Part shown: in pieces, positions 30,838 to 43,611 of the stretch
How the letters are laid out: the number at the start of each line of letters is the position of its first letter
Numbering within the stretch: position 1 is the stretch's first letter
Assembly: GCF_000720115.1 (NCBI RefSeq)
Contig: NZ_JOIR01000001.1
Location: 1 to 64,000 of the forward strand
Length of the DNA: 64,000 bases
DNA from: Streptomyces sp. NRRL F-2580
GTDB taxonomy: Bacteria > Actinomycetota > Actinomycetes > Streptomycetales > Streptomycetaceae
Direction: 5' to 3'
Made by a program: the position numbers and the translations under genes
The notes under the pieces: generated by a model
Told to the model about the DNA's origin: nothing
The model's input: only the letters and a program-made list of their open reading frames with translations
Databases searched by the model: none

Positions 30838-31374
30838 GTGCAGTGGATGAACCTGAGTGAGCAGACTGTGTACAAGAACCGCTGGTTCGACGTGAATCTC
30901 GCCGATGTGGAACTCCCCGACGGCCGGCATTTGGACCACTTCGTGATCCGGCTGCGTCCGGTCGCCGTGGCCACGGCCGTCAACGAGGCCAACGAGGTGC
31001 TGCTGCTCTGGCGGCACCGCTTCATCACCGACAGCTGGGGCTGGGAACTGCCCGCCGGAGTGGTCGAGGACGGCGAGGACATCGCGGTCGCGGCGGCGCG
31101 CGAGATGGAGGAGGAGTCGGGCTGGCGGCCCGGCCCGCTCCACCACCTGATGACCGTCGAGCCGTCCAACGGGCTGACCGACGCCCGCCACCACCTCTAC
31201 TGGGCGGAGGGGGCCACCTACATCGGCCATCCCGAGGACGCGTTCGAGTCCTCGCGCCGGGAATGGGTCCCGCTCAAACTCGTGCCGGACATGATCGCGC
31301 GCGGGGAGATCCCGGCCGCCAACATGGCGGCCGGGCTGCTCCTGCTGCACCACCTGCGGCTCGGTCAGCCGTAG
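30838..31374 (+). CDS. Nudix hydrolase
   Basis: The 178-residue hydrolase has a full Nudix box at residues 74-96 (G-x5-E-x7-REMEEESGW), which binds metal and cleaves nucleoside diphosphates linked to another group. Sequence before and after (WGWELPAGVVEDGEDIA, SSRREWVPLKLVPDMI) resembles ADP-ribose or ADP-sugar pyrophosphatases. GTG 30838 is chosen because GGAAGGTGG lies just before it. ATG 30847 is an alternative. The gene follows the NsdA-like regulator by 53 bases on the same strand and may be co-transcribed. The substrate is not fixed by sequence. Confidence 0.88.
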   Translation: MQWMNLSEQTVYKNRWFDVNLADVELPDGRHLDHFVIRLRPVAVATAVNEANEVLLLWRHRFITDSWGWELPAGVVEDGEDIAVAAAREMEEESGWRPGPLHHLMTVEPSNGLTDARHHLYWAEGATYIGHPEDAFESSRREWVPLKLVPDMIARGEIPAANMAAGLLLLHHLRLGQP

Positions 31375-31390
31375 GGGGCAGGGGCGGGGA

Positions 31391-32263
31391 TCAGGCGTAC
31401 GGGTAGAAGCCCGCGCCCGTCTTGCGGCCCAGGCGGCCCGCGTCGACCATCCGCTGGAGCAGCGGGGGAGCGGCGTACAGGGGCTCCTTGTACTCGGCAT
31501 ACATCGAGTCGGCGATCGAGGCGATGGTGTCCAGGCCGATCAGGTCGGACAGCTTGAGCGGGCCCATCGGGTGGGCGCAGCCCAGCTCCATGCCGTTGTC
31601 GATGTCCTCGCGGCTCGCGATGCCCGACTCGAACATCCGGATCGCGGACAGCAGGTACGGGACGAGGAGCGCGTTGACGACGAAGCCGGAGCGGTCCTGG
31701 GCGCGGACCGCGTGCTTGCCGAGCACGTTCCGCACCAGGGCCTCGGCCCGCTTGACGGTCTCCTCGCCCGTGGTCAGCGCGGGGATCAGCTCGACGAGCT
31801 TCTGCACCGGAGCCGGGTTGAAGAAGTGGATGCCGATGACCTGGTCGGGCCGCGAGGTCGCGACGGCCAGCTTGACCAGCGGGATCGAGGAGGTGTTGGA
31901 GGCCAGGATCGCGTCCGGGCGGGTGATCACCTGATCGAGGACCTGGAAGATCTCCGTCTTGACCTGCTCGTTCTCGACGACCGCCTCGATGACGAGGTCA
32001 CGGTCGGCGAACTCGCCGAGGTCGGTGGTGAAGGTGAGGCGGGCGAGGGCGGCGTCCCGCTCCTCCTCCGTGATCTTGCCGCGTTCGGCGGCCTTCGTCA
32101 GGGAGTTGTGAAGCCGGGTCCGGCCGATCTCCAGGGCTTCGCCGGTGGTCTCGGCGACCTTGACCTCAAGGCCACTGCGGGCGCACACCTCGGCGATACC
32201 CGCGCCCATCTGGCCACAGCCCACTACGCCGACCCGTGTGATGTCGGAAGGGAGGTCAGTCAC
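31391..32263 (-). CDS. 3-hydroxybutyryl-CoA/3-hydroxyacyl-CoA dehydrogenase
   Basis: The 290-residue enzyme oxidises 3-hydroxyacyl-CoA with NAD or NADP. The nucleotide-binding motif is VGVVGCGQMGAGIAE near the start, and the active-site His lies in HFFNPAPVQKLVELIP with SNTSSIPL before it. The C-terminal dimer domain contains RSGFVVNALLVPYLLSAIRMFESG and CAHPMGPLKLSDLIGLD. It is a single-domain monofunctional form of normal length. GTG 32263 is preferred because the upstream part of the open frame (up to 32401) is Arg/Gly-rich and non-homologous. It converges on the Nudix gene, 16 bases between stops. Confidence 0.9.
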   Translation of the reverse strand: MTDLPSDITRVGVVGCGQMGAGIAEVCARSGLEVKVAETTGEALEIGRTRLHNSLTKAAERGKITEEERDAALARLTFTTDLGEFADRDLVIEAVVENEQVKTEIFQVLDQVITRPDAILASNTSSIPLVKLAVATSRPDQVIGIHFFNPAPVQKLVELIPALTTGEETVKRAEALVRNVLGKHAVRAQDRSGFVVNALLVPYLLSAIRMFESGIASREDIDNGMELGCAHPMGPLKLSDLIGLDTIASIADSMYAEYKEPLYAAPPLLQRMVDAGRLGRKTGAGFYPYA

Positions 32264-32422
32264 TTCGTGCCTTTCGCAGCTCTCCGTCGGCGGGTCCCCC
32301 GTACGATTCCGGCGCCCGCCACGCCCCCCGACGTTACTCCCGACCTTGCGCCGGGAGGCGGGCCGGGGCGGGCATGCTGGGCGGACACCGCGCAATGTCA
32401 CTCAGCGAAACGGAGATGTCAC

Positions 32423-33670
32423 ATGACGTACATCGGCCGACGGGCACTGCTGGCCGGAGCCGTGGGGGTGATCGCCGCCGCCACCTCCGGACCGGCCGCC
32501 GCGGCGGGCCGGCGCACGTCCGGCGGGCTCTCCGCCCGAGCCGCTACCGCAGAGTTCCGGGGGATGTGGATCGCCTCCGTGTCCAACGTGGACTGGCCGT
32601 CCGAGAGCGGGCTCTCCGCCGAGCGGCAGCGCACGGAACTGCTGCGGCTCCTCGACACCGCGGTCAAGCGCCGGCTCAACGTGGTGGTCCTCCAGGTCCG
32701 GCCGGCGGCCGACGCGCTCTGGCCCTCGAAGCTGGAGCCCTGGTCGCAGTGGCTGACCGGTGAACAGGGGGCCGATCCCGGCTGGGACCCGCTGGGCACG
32801 GCGGTCGCCGAGGCGCACGCCCGCGGGCTGGAGCTGCACGCCTGGTTCAACCCGTACCGGGTGGCCAACCACACCGACCTCGACCGGCTGGCCGCCGCCC
32901 ACCCCGCCCGGCGCAACCCCGACTGGACCGTCGAGTACGGCGGAAAGCTCTACTACAACCCCGGCATGCCCGAGGTGCGGCGCTTCGTGCAGGACGCCAT
33001 GTTCGACGCCATCACCCGCTACCCGGTGGACGCGGTGCACTGGGACGACTACTTCTACCCCTACCCGGCGGAGGGGGAGTACTTCGACGACGACGAGGCG
33101 TACGAGGAGCACGGGGGCTCCTTCGCGTCGCGCGCCGACTGGCGCCGCCACAACACCGACACCCTGGTCCAGGAGATGTCCGCGCGGCTGCGGGCGCTGC
33201 GCCCTGCGGTCCGGTTCGGAATCAGCCCCTTCGCGGTGTGGCGCAACTCCGACCGGGACCCGCTCGGCTCGCCGACGCGGGCGGGCCTGGGCACGTACGA
33301 CGAGCTGTACGCGGACACCCGCAAGTGGGTCCGGGAGGGCTGGATCGACTACATCGTGCCGCAGGCGTACTGGCACATCGGCCACCCGACCGCCGACTAC
33401 GCCGACGTCGTGCCCTGGTGGGCGCGGACCGTGGCGGGCACCGGCGTGGACCTGTACGTGGGCGAGGCGCTGTACCGCTGCGACGCGGCCAGCGACACTG
33501 CGGCCTGGCGCGACCCGGGGGAGCTGTCGAAGCACCTGAGGTTCGCCGCCGGACACCCGGAAGTCCGCGGCCACGTGTACTTCTCGGCGAAGTACGTGGC
33601 CGCGGACCCCAATGGAGCGATGGCCCGGGTGGTCGCCGACCACTACGGCTCGGCGGTGCCCCCGCGCTGA
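32423..33670 (+). CDS. Secreted family 10-like glycoside hydrolase (YngK/DUF187 type)
   Basis: The 415-residue protein starts with a twin-arginine-type signal (GRRALLAGAVGVIAAATS, about 5-28) and is probably exported folded. The mature part is a TIM-barrel glycosidase of the DUF187/YngK group. It contains FRGMWIASVSNVDWPS, LNVVVLQVRPAADALWPS, HAWFNPYRV, VDAVHWDDYFYPY, FGISPFAVWRN and YIVPQAYWHI. Carboxylates in WDDYF and in the later strand are likely catalytic. Family members act on bacterial surface or peptidoglycan glycans, and the substrate is not established here. ATG 32423 lies behind CGGAG. The stop is one base from the DUF1918 gene stop on the other strand. Confidence 0.87.
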   Translation: MTYIGRRALLAGAVGVIAAATSGPAAAAGRRTSGGLSARAATAEFRGMWIASVSNVDWPSESGLSAERQRTELLRLLDTAVKRRLNVVVLQVRPAADALWPSKLEPWSQWLTGEQGADPGWDPLGTAVAEAHARGLELHAWFNPYRVANHTDLDRLAAAHPARRNPDWTVEYGGKLYYNPGMPEVRRFVQDAMFDAITRYPVDAVHWDDYFYPYPAEGEYFDDDEAYEEHGGSFASRADWRRHNTDTLVQEMSARLRALRPAVRFGISPFAVWRNSDRDPLGSPTRAGLGTYDELYADTRKWVREGWIDYIVPQAYWHIGHPTADYADVVPWWARTVAGTGVDLYVGEALYRCDAASDTAAWRDPGELSKHLRFAAGHPEVRGHVYFSAKYVAADPNGAMARVVADHYGSAVPPR

Positions 33671-33671
33671 T

Positions 33672-33869
33672 TCAGAGGTCGGGCTCTACGGGGTGACGGA
33701 CCACGCAGTCGGGCCCGGGGGCCATGAGGGCCTCGTGTCCGTCCTGGAAGCGGACCCGGTACGGGGGGGTTCCGTTCTCGCCCAGCACCTGGGTGATCTC
33801 GCCCACCTTGTCGTGCTGTCCGACGATCCTGCCGTGCTGCACCAGCTGGTCGCCCTCGGTCGCGCGCAT
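33672..33869 (-). CDS. DUF1918 family small protein
   Basis: The 65-residue protein matches the DUF1918 family, small SH3-like beta-barrel proteins of actinobacteria with unknown function. Visible features are MRATEGDQLVQHGRIVGQ, a GEITQVLGENGTPPYRVRF strand region and DGHEALMAPGPDCVV. It starts at ATG 33869 behind GAGGTCAG and has no close neighbour on its strand. Convergence with the glycosidase leaves almost no intergenic DNA. Confidence 0.88.
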   Translation of the reverse strand: MRATEGDQLVQHGRIVGQHDKVGEITQVLGENGTPPYRVRFQDGHEALMAPGPDCVVRHPVEPDL

Positions 33870-33926
33870 AACTGACCTCCTCGGTGGCGGTCCGATCCGG
33901 TGCTAGCAGTTTAGGACGTACCGGGG

Positions 33927-34830
<904 letters not shown>

Positions 34831-34832
<2 letters not shown>

Positions 34833-36258
34833 GAACGAGCGTAGCAGTGTGGCGGAGCTGGCGGAATCTCTGCGGTCCGAGCTCAACCGCTACTCGGTGG
34901 GTGGAAAGCTCCCGTCGAGCCGGGCCCTGGTCGAGCGCTACCGGGTCAGCCCCGTCACCGTCTCCCGGGCCTTGGCGCAGCTCGCCGCCGAGGGCCTCGT
35001 CGTCACCCGGCCCGGCGCCGGGGTCTTCCGCGCCTCCCCGCGCACGGCGCCCGCCGTGCCCGGGGACACCTCCTGGCAGGAGGTCGCCCTCAGTGCGGAG
35101 GCCCCCGGCGAGATCGTGCCGCGCTCGGTCGACGCCTCCGGGGTGCTGGCCTGTCTCGCCGCACCGCCGCCCGGCGTGATCGGGCTCAACAGCGGCTACC
35201 TGCACGCCTCCATCCAGCCCGAGCGGGCCATGGCGGCCGCGCTCGCCCGGGCCGGCCGGCGCCCCGGAGCCTGGGACCGGCCGCCCATGGAGGGGCTGCC
35301 CGAGCTCCGCGACTGGTTCGCCCGCGAGATCGGCGGGGCCGTCGCGGCCGCCGACGTACTGGTCACCGCGGGCGGGCAGAGCGCGCTGACCACCGCCCTG
35401 CGGGCGCTGGCCCCGCCCGGGGCGCCGATCCTGGTGGAGTCCCCGACCTATCCCGGGCTGCTGGCCATCGCCCGCGCCTCCGGCTGCCGGCCCGTGCCCG
35501 TCCCGGTGGACGCCGAGGGGGTGCGGCCGGAGCTGCTGGCCGCCGCCTTCGAGGCGACCGGGGCGCGCGTGTTCGTATGCCAGCCGCTGTTCCAGAACCC
35601 GACCGGGGCGGTACTGGCCCCCGCGCGGCGGGCCGAGGTGCTGCGGATCGCGCACGCCGCCGGAGCCTTCGTGGTCGAGGACGACTACGCCCGCGCCCTG
35701 GGCCACGACGACGCCGGTCCGCTGCCCGCGACCCTGGCCGCCGAGGACCACGACGGGGTCGTCGTGCACGTCCGGTCCCTGACCAAGGCCACCTCGCCCA
35801 GCCTGCGCGTGGGTGCGCTGGCCGCCCGCGGTCCGGTGGTGGACCGGCTGCGCGCCATCCAGGTCGTGGACACCTTCTTCGTGTCCCGGCCGCTCCAGGA
35901 GGCAGCCCTGGAACTGGTCGGCGCGCCCGCCTGGCCGCGCCACCTGCGCACCGTGGCCGCCGAGCTGCGGCACCGGCGGGACGTGCTCGCGGGGGCCCTG
36001 CGCCGGGAGCTGCCCGGGCTGACGCTGAGCCACCTGCCCTCGGGCGGCTACCAGTTGTGGCTGCGGATGGCCGACGGAGCCGACGACGCGGCCTTCGCGG
36101 CGGCGGCCCTGCGCGCCGGGGTCGCGGTGGCCCCGGGCCGGCCGTACTTCTGCGCCGAACCGCCCGGCCCGTACGTCCGGCTGAGCTTCGCCGGGGTGTC
36201 GGGGCCGGGGGAGCTGGTGGAGGCCGTCCAGCGGCTGCGGGCGGGCCTGGGCGGGTAG
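34831..36258 (+). CDS. MocR-type GntR/aminotransferase-fusion transcriptional regulator
   Basis: The 475-residue regulator has a GntR winged helix (about 1-75, GGKLPSSRALVERYRVSPVTVSRALAQLAAEGLV) joined to a class I aminotransferase-like domain (about 115-470). Pyridoxal phosphate motifs include TAGGQSALTTALRAL, VESPTYPGLLA, FQNPTGAVL, a VEDDYARAL segment and the lysine-bearing SLTKATSPSLRVGAL. MocR proteins use bound PLP to sense amines or amino acids rather than to catalyse. It is divergent from the EamA transporter with overlapping start codons and is its probable regulator. No Shine-Dalgarno precedes ATG 34831. Confidence 0.9.
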
Positions 36259-36329
36259 CCGCCCGGGCCCGCAGACGGGCTCGTTGCGGAAAGCTTGACC
36301 CCCGGCCGTTCGCGGCTCACCATCACCGC

Positions 36330-36906
36330 ATGCATGTTCGGGTTTCGCTCGTTGCCGCAGCCCGTAGTTCCTCGCTGCTCGCCGAGCGCTTCGACGACGA
36401 CCGCCCGCTGGACGGAGCCGGCTGGCGGTCGGTGGAGTCCGCCGCCCGGGACCTCGTGCCCCTGGGCGCGGCCGAGCTGCGCTACTGCTCGCCGACCCCG
36501 CGCAGCCGGGCCACCGCCGACGCCCTCGGGTACGCGCCCCTCGCGCAGCCCGCACTGCGCGAGTGCGACATGGGCCGCTGGCGGGGGCTGACCCTTGGCC
36601 GAGGTGACCGCCCGCGAACCCGACGCGGTGGACCTGTGGCTCAGTGATCCGCGGGCCGCCCCGCACGGCGGCGAGTCCCTGCTCGCCTTCATCTCCCGGA
36701 TCGGCGGCTGGCTCGACACCCGGCCCGCCGACGACGGAGGCGCGATCGTGGCGGTGGCCGAGCCCTCGGTGGTCCGGGCGGCCCTGGTCTACGCGTTGCA
36801 GGCGCCCCCGCTGACCTACTGGAACGTGGACGTCCGGCCGCTGTCCACCGTGACCCTCACCGGCTGGTCGCGCCGCTGGTACCTCTCCCTCCAGGCCCCG
36901 GCGTAA
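36330..36906 (+). pseudogene. Histidine phosphatase-like gene with a one-base frameshift
   Basis: Two frames make one protein. From ATG 36330 the first part runs to CDMGRWRGLTL, and the rest continues in the next frame as AEVTAREPDAVDLWLSDPR to the stop at 36906. The break is at 36594-36597 (CCCTTGGCC). Removing one T gives CTG GCC GAG and restores a 191-residue protein. As read here, frame one ends at 36647. The protein resembles actinobacterial histidine phosphatase-superfamily proteins but lacks the RHG active-site motif near its start (VSLVAAARSSSLL instead), so it may be non-catalytic. Sequencing error and a true mutation are both possible. Confidence 0.8.
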
Positions 36907-36947
36907 ACGCGTTCGAGACGGGCCGGTCAGGTCGTCAGGGTGCCCGG

Positions 36948-37612
36948 GTGACCCCGATACGCATCACCACACTGGTTGAGCGGCCCGAACTGGCGGATCG
37001 GCTCTGGGACATGAAGGACCCGTGGCCGCCGTTCGCCGCCCATGACGCGCTCGCCTGGCTGCTGTACCCGCGGATGACGACCGAGCTGGCCGACTGTGGG
37101 CCTTCTCCGACCTGCGCCGCGGGGTGCGGCCCGACACGGTGAGCGCGATCGAGATCACCGTGGCCACCGACCGGCAGGGCGAGGGGCTCTCCGGGCTGAT
37201 GCCGGCCGCGATGCGGGACAACGCCCGGGCCCGTGGCTTCGCCGAGGTGGTGGCCCCGGTCCGGCCCAGCGGGAAGCCGGCCGAGCCGGACACCTCGATG
37301 CACGAGTACGCGTACCGGACCCGCGCGGCCGGCCTCCCGCACGACCCGTGGCTGCGCGTCCACGTCCGCGCGGGCGGGGTCGTCCACTCGGTGGCGCCGC
37401 TGTCGATGACGATCACCGGCTCGCTCGCCCAGTGGCGCGAGTGGACCGGACTGCCCTTCCACGCCGCCGGCCCCGTGCGCGTGCCGGGCGCCCTGGCCCC
37501 GGTGCACTGCGAACCGGAGCAGGGTTACGCCGTCTACGTGGAGCCGAACGTATGGGTCAGGCACCGTCTCGTCGACGGGACGGCCCCGCGCGCGGCCGGA
37601 CCGACAGGCTGA
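36948..37612 (+). pseudogene. GNAT acetyltransferase gene with internal deletion and frameshift
   Basis: The 5' part (GTG 36948, ITTLVERPELADRLWDMKDPW) and the 3' part (LWAFSDLRRGVRPDTVSAIE through the acetyl-CoA-binding ATDRQGEGLSGLMPAAMRDNARARGF, ending WVRHRL) belong to one GNAT family of about 260 residues. Here they meet at 37091-37096 in different frames. About 45 codons between the N-terminal segment and LWAFSDL are missing, from memory of the family length. The first frame stops after 64 codons. The C-terminal half might still be translated from GTG 37124 (MRPDTVSAIEI) as a 162-residue remnant, but no good ribosome site is evident. Confidence 0.78.
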
Positions 37613-37723
37613 CGCGACCGGCGGAATCGCCGCCGGAGCGGGTCCTTTCCTGCTAGACATCTTCCGTAGGGCGCCACAGGCGCCGGATCCTCCCGTGCGT
37701 CCCTCCCACCGAGATCCAGAACA

Positions 37724-39955
<2,232 letters not shown>

Positions 39956-39959
<4 letters not shown>

Positions 39960-40900
39960 GCGACGAGAAGGCCGGCCAGCCCGGCACCGCCCGCAAGCAC
40001 ACCGCCCTGCCCAAGGCGCAGATCCTCATCGAGGCGCTGCCCTGGCTCACCCGCCACAACGGCAAGATCGTCGTCATCAAGTTCGGCGGCAACGCCATGA
40101 TCGACGAGGACCTCAAGGCGGCCTTCGCCCAGGACGTGGTCTTCCTGCGCCAGGCCGGCCTCAAGCCGGTCGTCGTGCACGGTGGAGGCCCGCAGATCAA
40201 CGCCCAGCTCGACAAGCAGGGCCTGGTCAGCGAGTTCAAGGCCGGCCTGCGCGTCACGACCCCGGAGGCCATGGACGTCGTACGGATGGTCCTGGCGGGC
40301 CAGGTCCAGCGCGAGCTGGTCGGACTGCTCAACCAGCACGGGCCGCTCGCCGTCGGCATGACGGGCGAGGACGCCCACACCATCACGGCGACCAAGCACA
40401 GCCCGCAGATCGGCGGCGAGGTCATCGACATCGGGCGGGTCGGCGAGATCACCGCCATCGACACCGGCGCGATCGAGGCGCTGCTCTCGGACGGCCGGAT
40501 CCCGGTCATCTCCTCCATCGCCCGCAGCGCCGACGACCACCACGTCTACAACGTCAACGCCGACACGGCGGCAGCGGCGCTCGCCGCCTCGCTGGGCGCC
40601 GAGACGCTGATGGTCCTCACCGACGTCGAGGGGCTGTACGCGGACTGGCCGCACAGCGACGAGGTCATCAGCCGGCTCACCGTCAGCGAGCTGGAGAAGC
40701 TGCTGCCCGAGCTGTCCAGCGGCATGGTGCCCAAGATGGAGGGGTGCCTGCACGCCGTGCGCAACGGCGTGAACACCGCCCGCGTGCTCGACGGGCGGGT
40801 CCAGCACTCGATCCTGCTGGAGATCTTCACGGACTCGGGCATCGGCACGATGGTCGTGCCCGACCCACAGCCCGGACAACAGCCAGGGGGAGCGCAATGA
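39956..40900 (+). CDS. argB: Acetylglutamate kinase
   Basis: The 314-residue kinase phosphorylates N-acetylglutamate, usually the arginine-feedback step of the pathway. The amino-acid kinase fold is shown by [12 protein letters not shown] near residue 40, [14 protein letters not shown], and [30 protein letters not shown]. The N-terminal helix (about 10-28), typical of arginine-sensitive hexameric enzymes, is present. It starts at ATG 39956 inside the argJ stop (ATGA) and overlaps argD in the same way. No unusual features are seen. Confidence 0.97.
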
Positions 40901-42102
40901 CGACGGGCACCGGCAACCAGGAATACGGCGCACGCTGGCAGGGTGCGCTGACCAACAACTACGGAACCCCCGCCATCGCGCTCGTGCGCGGCGAGGGCGC
41001 CCAGGTGTGGGACGCCGACGGCAAGCAGTACACCGACTTCGTCGGCGGCATCGCGGTCAACGCGCTCGGCCACGCCCACCCGGCGATCGTGGCGGCCGTG
41101 ACCGAGCAGGTCTCCACCCTCGGCCACGTCTCCAACCTCTTCATCTCCGAGCCGGTCGTCGCGCTCGGCGAGCGGCTGCTCCAGCTCTTCGGCCGCCCCG
41201 GCAAGGTCTTCTTCTGCAACTCCGGGGCCGAGACGATCGAAGCCGCCTTCAAGATCGGCCGGCTGACCGGGCGGACCCACATGGTCGCCACCGACGGCGG
41301 CTTCCACGGCCGGACCATGGGCGCCCTCGCCCTCACCGGCCAGCCGAAGAAGCAGGAGCCCTTCCGGCCGCTGCCGGGTGACGTCACCCACGTCCCCTTC
41401 GGCGACGTCGAGGCCCTGCGGGCCGCCGTCACCGAGGAGACCGCGTTCGTCGTCATCGAGCCGATCCAGGGCGAGAACGGCGTGGTCGTGCCCCCGGCCG
41501 GGTACCTGACGGCCGCCCGCGAGATCACCCGCGCCACCGGCACCCTGCTCGTCCTCGACGAGGTCCAGACCGGCATCGGCCGGTGCGGCCAGTGGTTCGA
41601 GCACCAGGCCCACGAGGACGTCGAGCCCGACATCGTCACCCTCGCCAAGGGACTGGGCGGCGGTCTGCCCATCGGCGCGGTGGCCCTCTTCGGGGCCGCG
41701 GCCGACCTGTTCCAGCCCGGCCAGCACGGCACCACCTTCGGCGGGAACCCGGTCGCCTGCGCCGCCGGCCTCGCCGTGATCGACACCATCGCCTCCGAGG
41801 GGCTGCTCGACCAGGTCAAGGCCCGGAGCGAGCGGCTGCGCTCCGGGATCGAGTCCTCGGGGCACGCGCTGGTCTCCCACGTCAGGGGCGCGGGCCTGCT
41901 GCTGGGTATCGTGCTGACCGAGCCGCTCGCACCCCAGGTGCAGCAGGCGGCTCAGGACGCCGGCTTCCTGGTCAACGCGCCCGCCCCCGACGTCGTACGG
42001 CTCATGCCCCCGTACGTACTCACCGAGGCCGAGGCTGACGCGTTCCTCCGGGCCCTGCCCGGCATCCTCGACGCAGCCAACGGGGACGGAACCGAAGAAT
42101 GA
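40897..42102 (+). CDS. argD: Acetylornithine aminotransferase
   Basis: The 401-residue class III aminotransferase converts N-acetylglutamate semialdehyde to N-acetylornithine, using glutamate and PLP. The Schiff-base Lys251 is in [14 protein letters not shown], and Asp221 in [13 protein letters not shown] contacts the cofactor. [15 protein letters not shown] binds the phosphate. ATG 40897 overlaps argB (ATGA) and the stop is seven bases before argR. A long open frame on the opposite strand is a codon-bias shadow. Confidence 0.97.
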   Translation: MTTGTGNQEYGARWQGALTNNYGTPAIALVRGEGAQVWDADGKQYTDFVGGIAVNALGHAHPAIVAAVTEQVSTLGHVSNLFISEPVVALGERLLQLFGRPGKVFFCNSGAETIEAAFKIGRLTGRTHMVATDGGFHGRTMGALALTGQPKKQEPFRPLPGDVTHVPFGDVEALRAAVTEETAFVVIEPIQGENGVVVPPAGYLTAAREITRATGTLLVLDEVQTGIGRCGQWFEHQAHEDVEPDIVTLAKGLGGGLPIGAVALFGAAADLFQPGQHGTTFGGNPVACAAGLAVIDTIASEGLLDQVKARSERLRSGIESSGHALVSHVRGAGLLLGIVLTEPLAPQVQQAAQDAGFLVNAPAPDVVRLMPPYVLTEAEADAFLRALPGILDAANGDGTEE

Positions 42103-42109
42103 GACGACG

Positions 42110-42646
42110 ATGAGCCAGGCGCAGGACAACGAGCAAGTCGGACAGGCCGTCCCGCAGACCCGCACCGCGCGCCACCGCCGGATCGTGGACATCCTCAACC
42201 GGCAGCCGGTCCGCTCACAGAGCCAGCTGGCCAAGCTGCTCGCCGACGACGGGCTGAGCGTCACCCAGGCGACGCTCTCGCGCGACCTCGACGAGCTGGG
42301 CGCGGTGAAGATCCGCAACACCGGCGGCGAGCTGATCTACGCAGTGCCCAGCGAGGGCGGCTTCCGCACCCCGCAGGCACCGCTCGGCGAGTCCGCGAAG
42401 GAGGAGCGCATGCGGCGCCTCTCCGGGGAGCTGCTGATCTCGGCGGAGGCCTCCGCGAACCTCGTGGTCCTGCGTACCCCGCCGGGTGCGGCGCAGTTCC
42501 TCGCCTCGGCGATCGACCAGGCCGAGCTCCGCGCGATCCTCGGCACGATCGCCGGCGACGACACCCTGATGCTGATCAGCCGCGACCCGGCGGGCGGCCA
42601 GGCCCTCGCCGACCACCTCCTGCGGCTGGCGCAGAAGGAGGGCTGA
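42110..42646 (+). CDS. argR: Arginine repressor ArgR
   Basis: The 178-residue repressor has a winged-helix DNA-binding domain (about 20-85, with [28 protein letters not shown]) and a C-terminal hexamerisation and arginine-binding domain (about 105-175, with [16 protein letters not shown]). It binds ARG boxes when arginine is present. Being last in argCJBDR, it is under its own control. ARG-box-like sequences are visible before argC, argG and argH. The start is ATG 42110, eight bases after the argD stop, with a weak ribosome site inside the argD end. Confidence 0.96.
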   Translation: MSQAQDNEQVGQAVPQTRTARHRRIVDILNRQPVRSQSQLAKLLADDGLSVTQATLSRDLDELGAVKIRNTGGELIYAVPSEGGFRTPQAPLGESAKEERMRRLSGELLISAEASANLVVLRTPPGAAQFLASAIDQAELRAILGTIAGDDTLMLISRDPAGGQALADHLLRLAQKEG

Positions 42647-42653
42647 GCGGGGC

Positions 42654-42685
42654 GGTCCGGGGCGCCGGAAATCCGGTGCCGGACC
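42654..42685 (+). terminator. Possible terminator after argR
   Basis: GGTCCGG...CGCCGG (42654-42668) pairs with CCGGTGCCGGACC (42673-42685) around an AAAT loop. The stem is interrupted by a two-base bulge. It lies eight bases after the argR stop. Confidence 0.5.
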
Positions 42686-42711
42686 CGGACCCGCCGACAT
42701 AGCCTCGGGGC

Positions 42712-43611
42712 GTGCTCCGATTCGTCCTCGCCATATCCGTGTCCCTCGTGACCGCCGCCGTGTACGGGCCCCTCGCCCTGCGGTGGCGGCGCCGGGTCCG
42801 GGTCCGCCGCGAGATCCTCCGGCTCGTCGCCGCCGTCCGCCTGGAGCCGTACCACGCCGCCGTGCTGCGGGGCGAGTCGACCGAGGCGGCCGGCGCCGAA
42901 CTCGTCCTCGACGGGTATCTCCGGATCGACGGGGAAGGCGCGGCGTTCCTGACCGAGGAGGGCCGCGACCCCGCGCGCACGCCCGCCCACCCGCTGCCCG
43001 CCGCCCTGTTGGAAGCGGTACGCCGCCACGATCCCGAGCCCGTCTCCCTCGGCTGGATCGACTGGTGCGACGAGGAGTACCGGCGGCGGAGCGGCGCGTA
43101 CGGGAACGAACGGCAGGACCTGCTGCCCGATCTCCCGAAGATGCAGGACGGCGAGGGGAACCAACTACTGGCCTGCTGCGGCTGCGTGGGCATCGTCCTG
43201 ACGATGTTCTTCTGGGTCCTGGCGAGCGTACTGCTGGTGGCCGAGCGCCCGCACGGCATACGGGAATGGGCCTGCGCCGTGGTGGCCGGCCTCGGCCTGG
43301 TGGCGCTGCTCTGCGCCGAGAAGGCGCACCGGGAGGTCCGGGCCCGGACGGAGTGCGGCGACCCGCTGGGCGACCTGATCCGCACCGAAGCGCACCCGGC
43401 CTTCGAGGCGCTGGACGAAGGGCAACGGCTCCGGGTGCTGCGGAGCAGCGCCGACGACAGCAGGTGGCGAGGTGTCGACCAGGTTGTCGTGGAGGAGTCC
43501 GACGACGAGGACGACGAGTGGCTGGACGACAAGGTCTGGTGGGAGGACGCGTACGAGTACCGGGCCTCCGACGAGGACGAGCCCGAGGCCCGCGGACCTA
43601 GTAGCGGGTGA
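42712..43611 (+). CDS. Hypothetical membrane protein (TIGR04222-like)
   Basis: The 299-residue protein has an N-terminal hydrophobic helix (about 3-24), a soluble region with LEPYHAAVLRGESTEAAGAEL and LVLDGYLRIDGEGAAFLTEEG, two more helices (about 155-202, GCVGIVLTMFFWVLASVLLV and ACAVVAGLGLVALLC) and a highly acidic C-terminal tail. The small winged-helix-like soluble part resembles TIGR04222-domain membrane proteins of actinobacteria, whose function is unknown. It begins at GTG 42712, is separate from the arginine operon, and overlaps the convergent L,D-transpeptidase-fold gene by 14 bases. Confidence 0.7.
   Translation: MLRFVLAISVSLVTAAVYGPLALRWRRRVRVRREILRLVAAVRLEPYHAAVLRGESTEAAGAELVLDGYLRIDGEGAAFLTEEGRDPARTPAHPLPAALLEAVRRHDPEPVSLGWIDWCDEEYRRRSGAYGNERQDLLPDLPKMQDGEGNQLLACCGCVGIVLTMFFWVLASVLLVAERPHGIREWACAVVAGLGLVALLCAEKAHREVRARTECGDPLGDLIRTEAHPAFEALDEGQRLRVLRSSADDSRWRGVDQVVVEESDDEDDEWLDDKVWWEDAYEYRASDEDEPEARGPSSG

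Noticed and set aside
36594..36600. Programmed ribosomal frameshift in the phosphatase-like gene
   Set aside because: No slippery heptamer and no downstream pseudoknot are visible; a single inserted T explains the sequence more simply.
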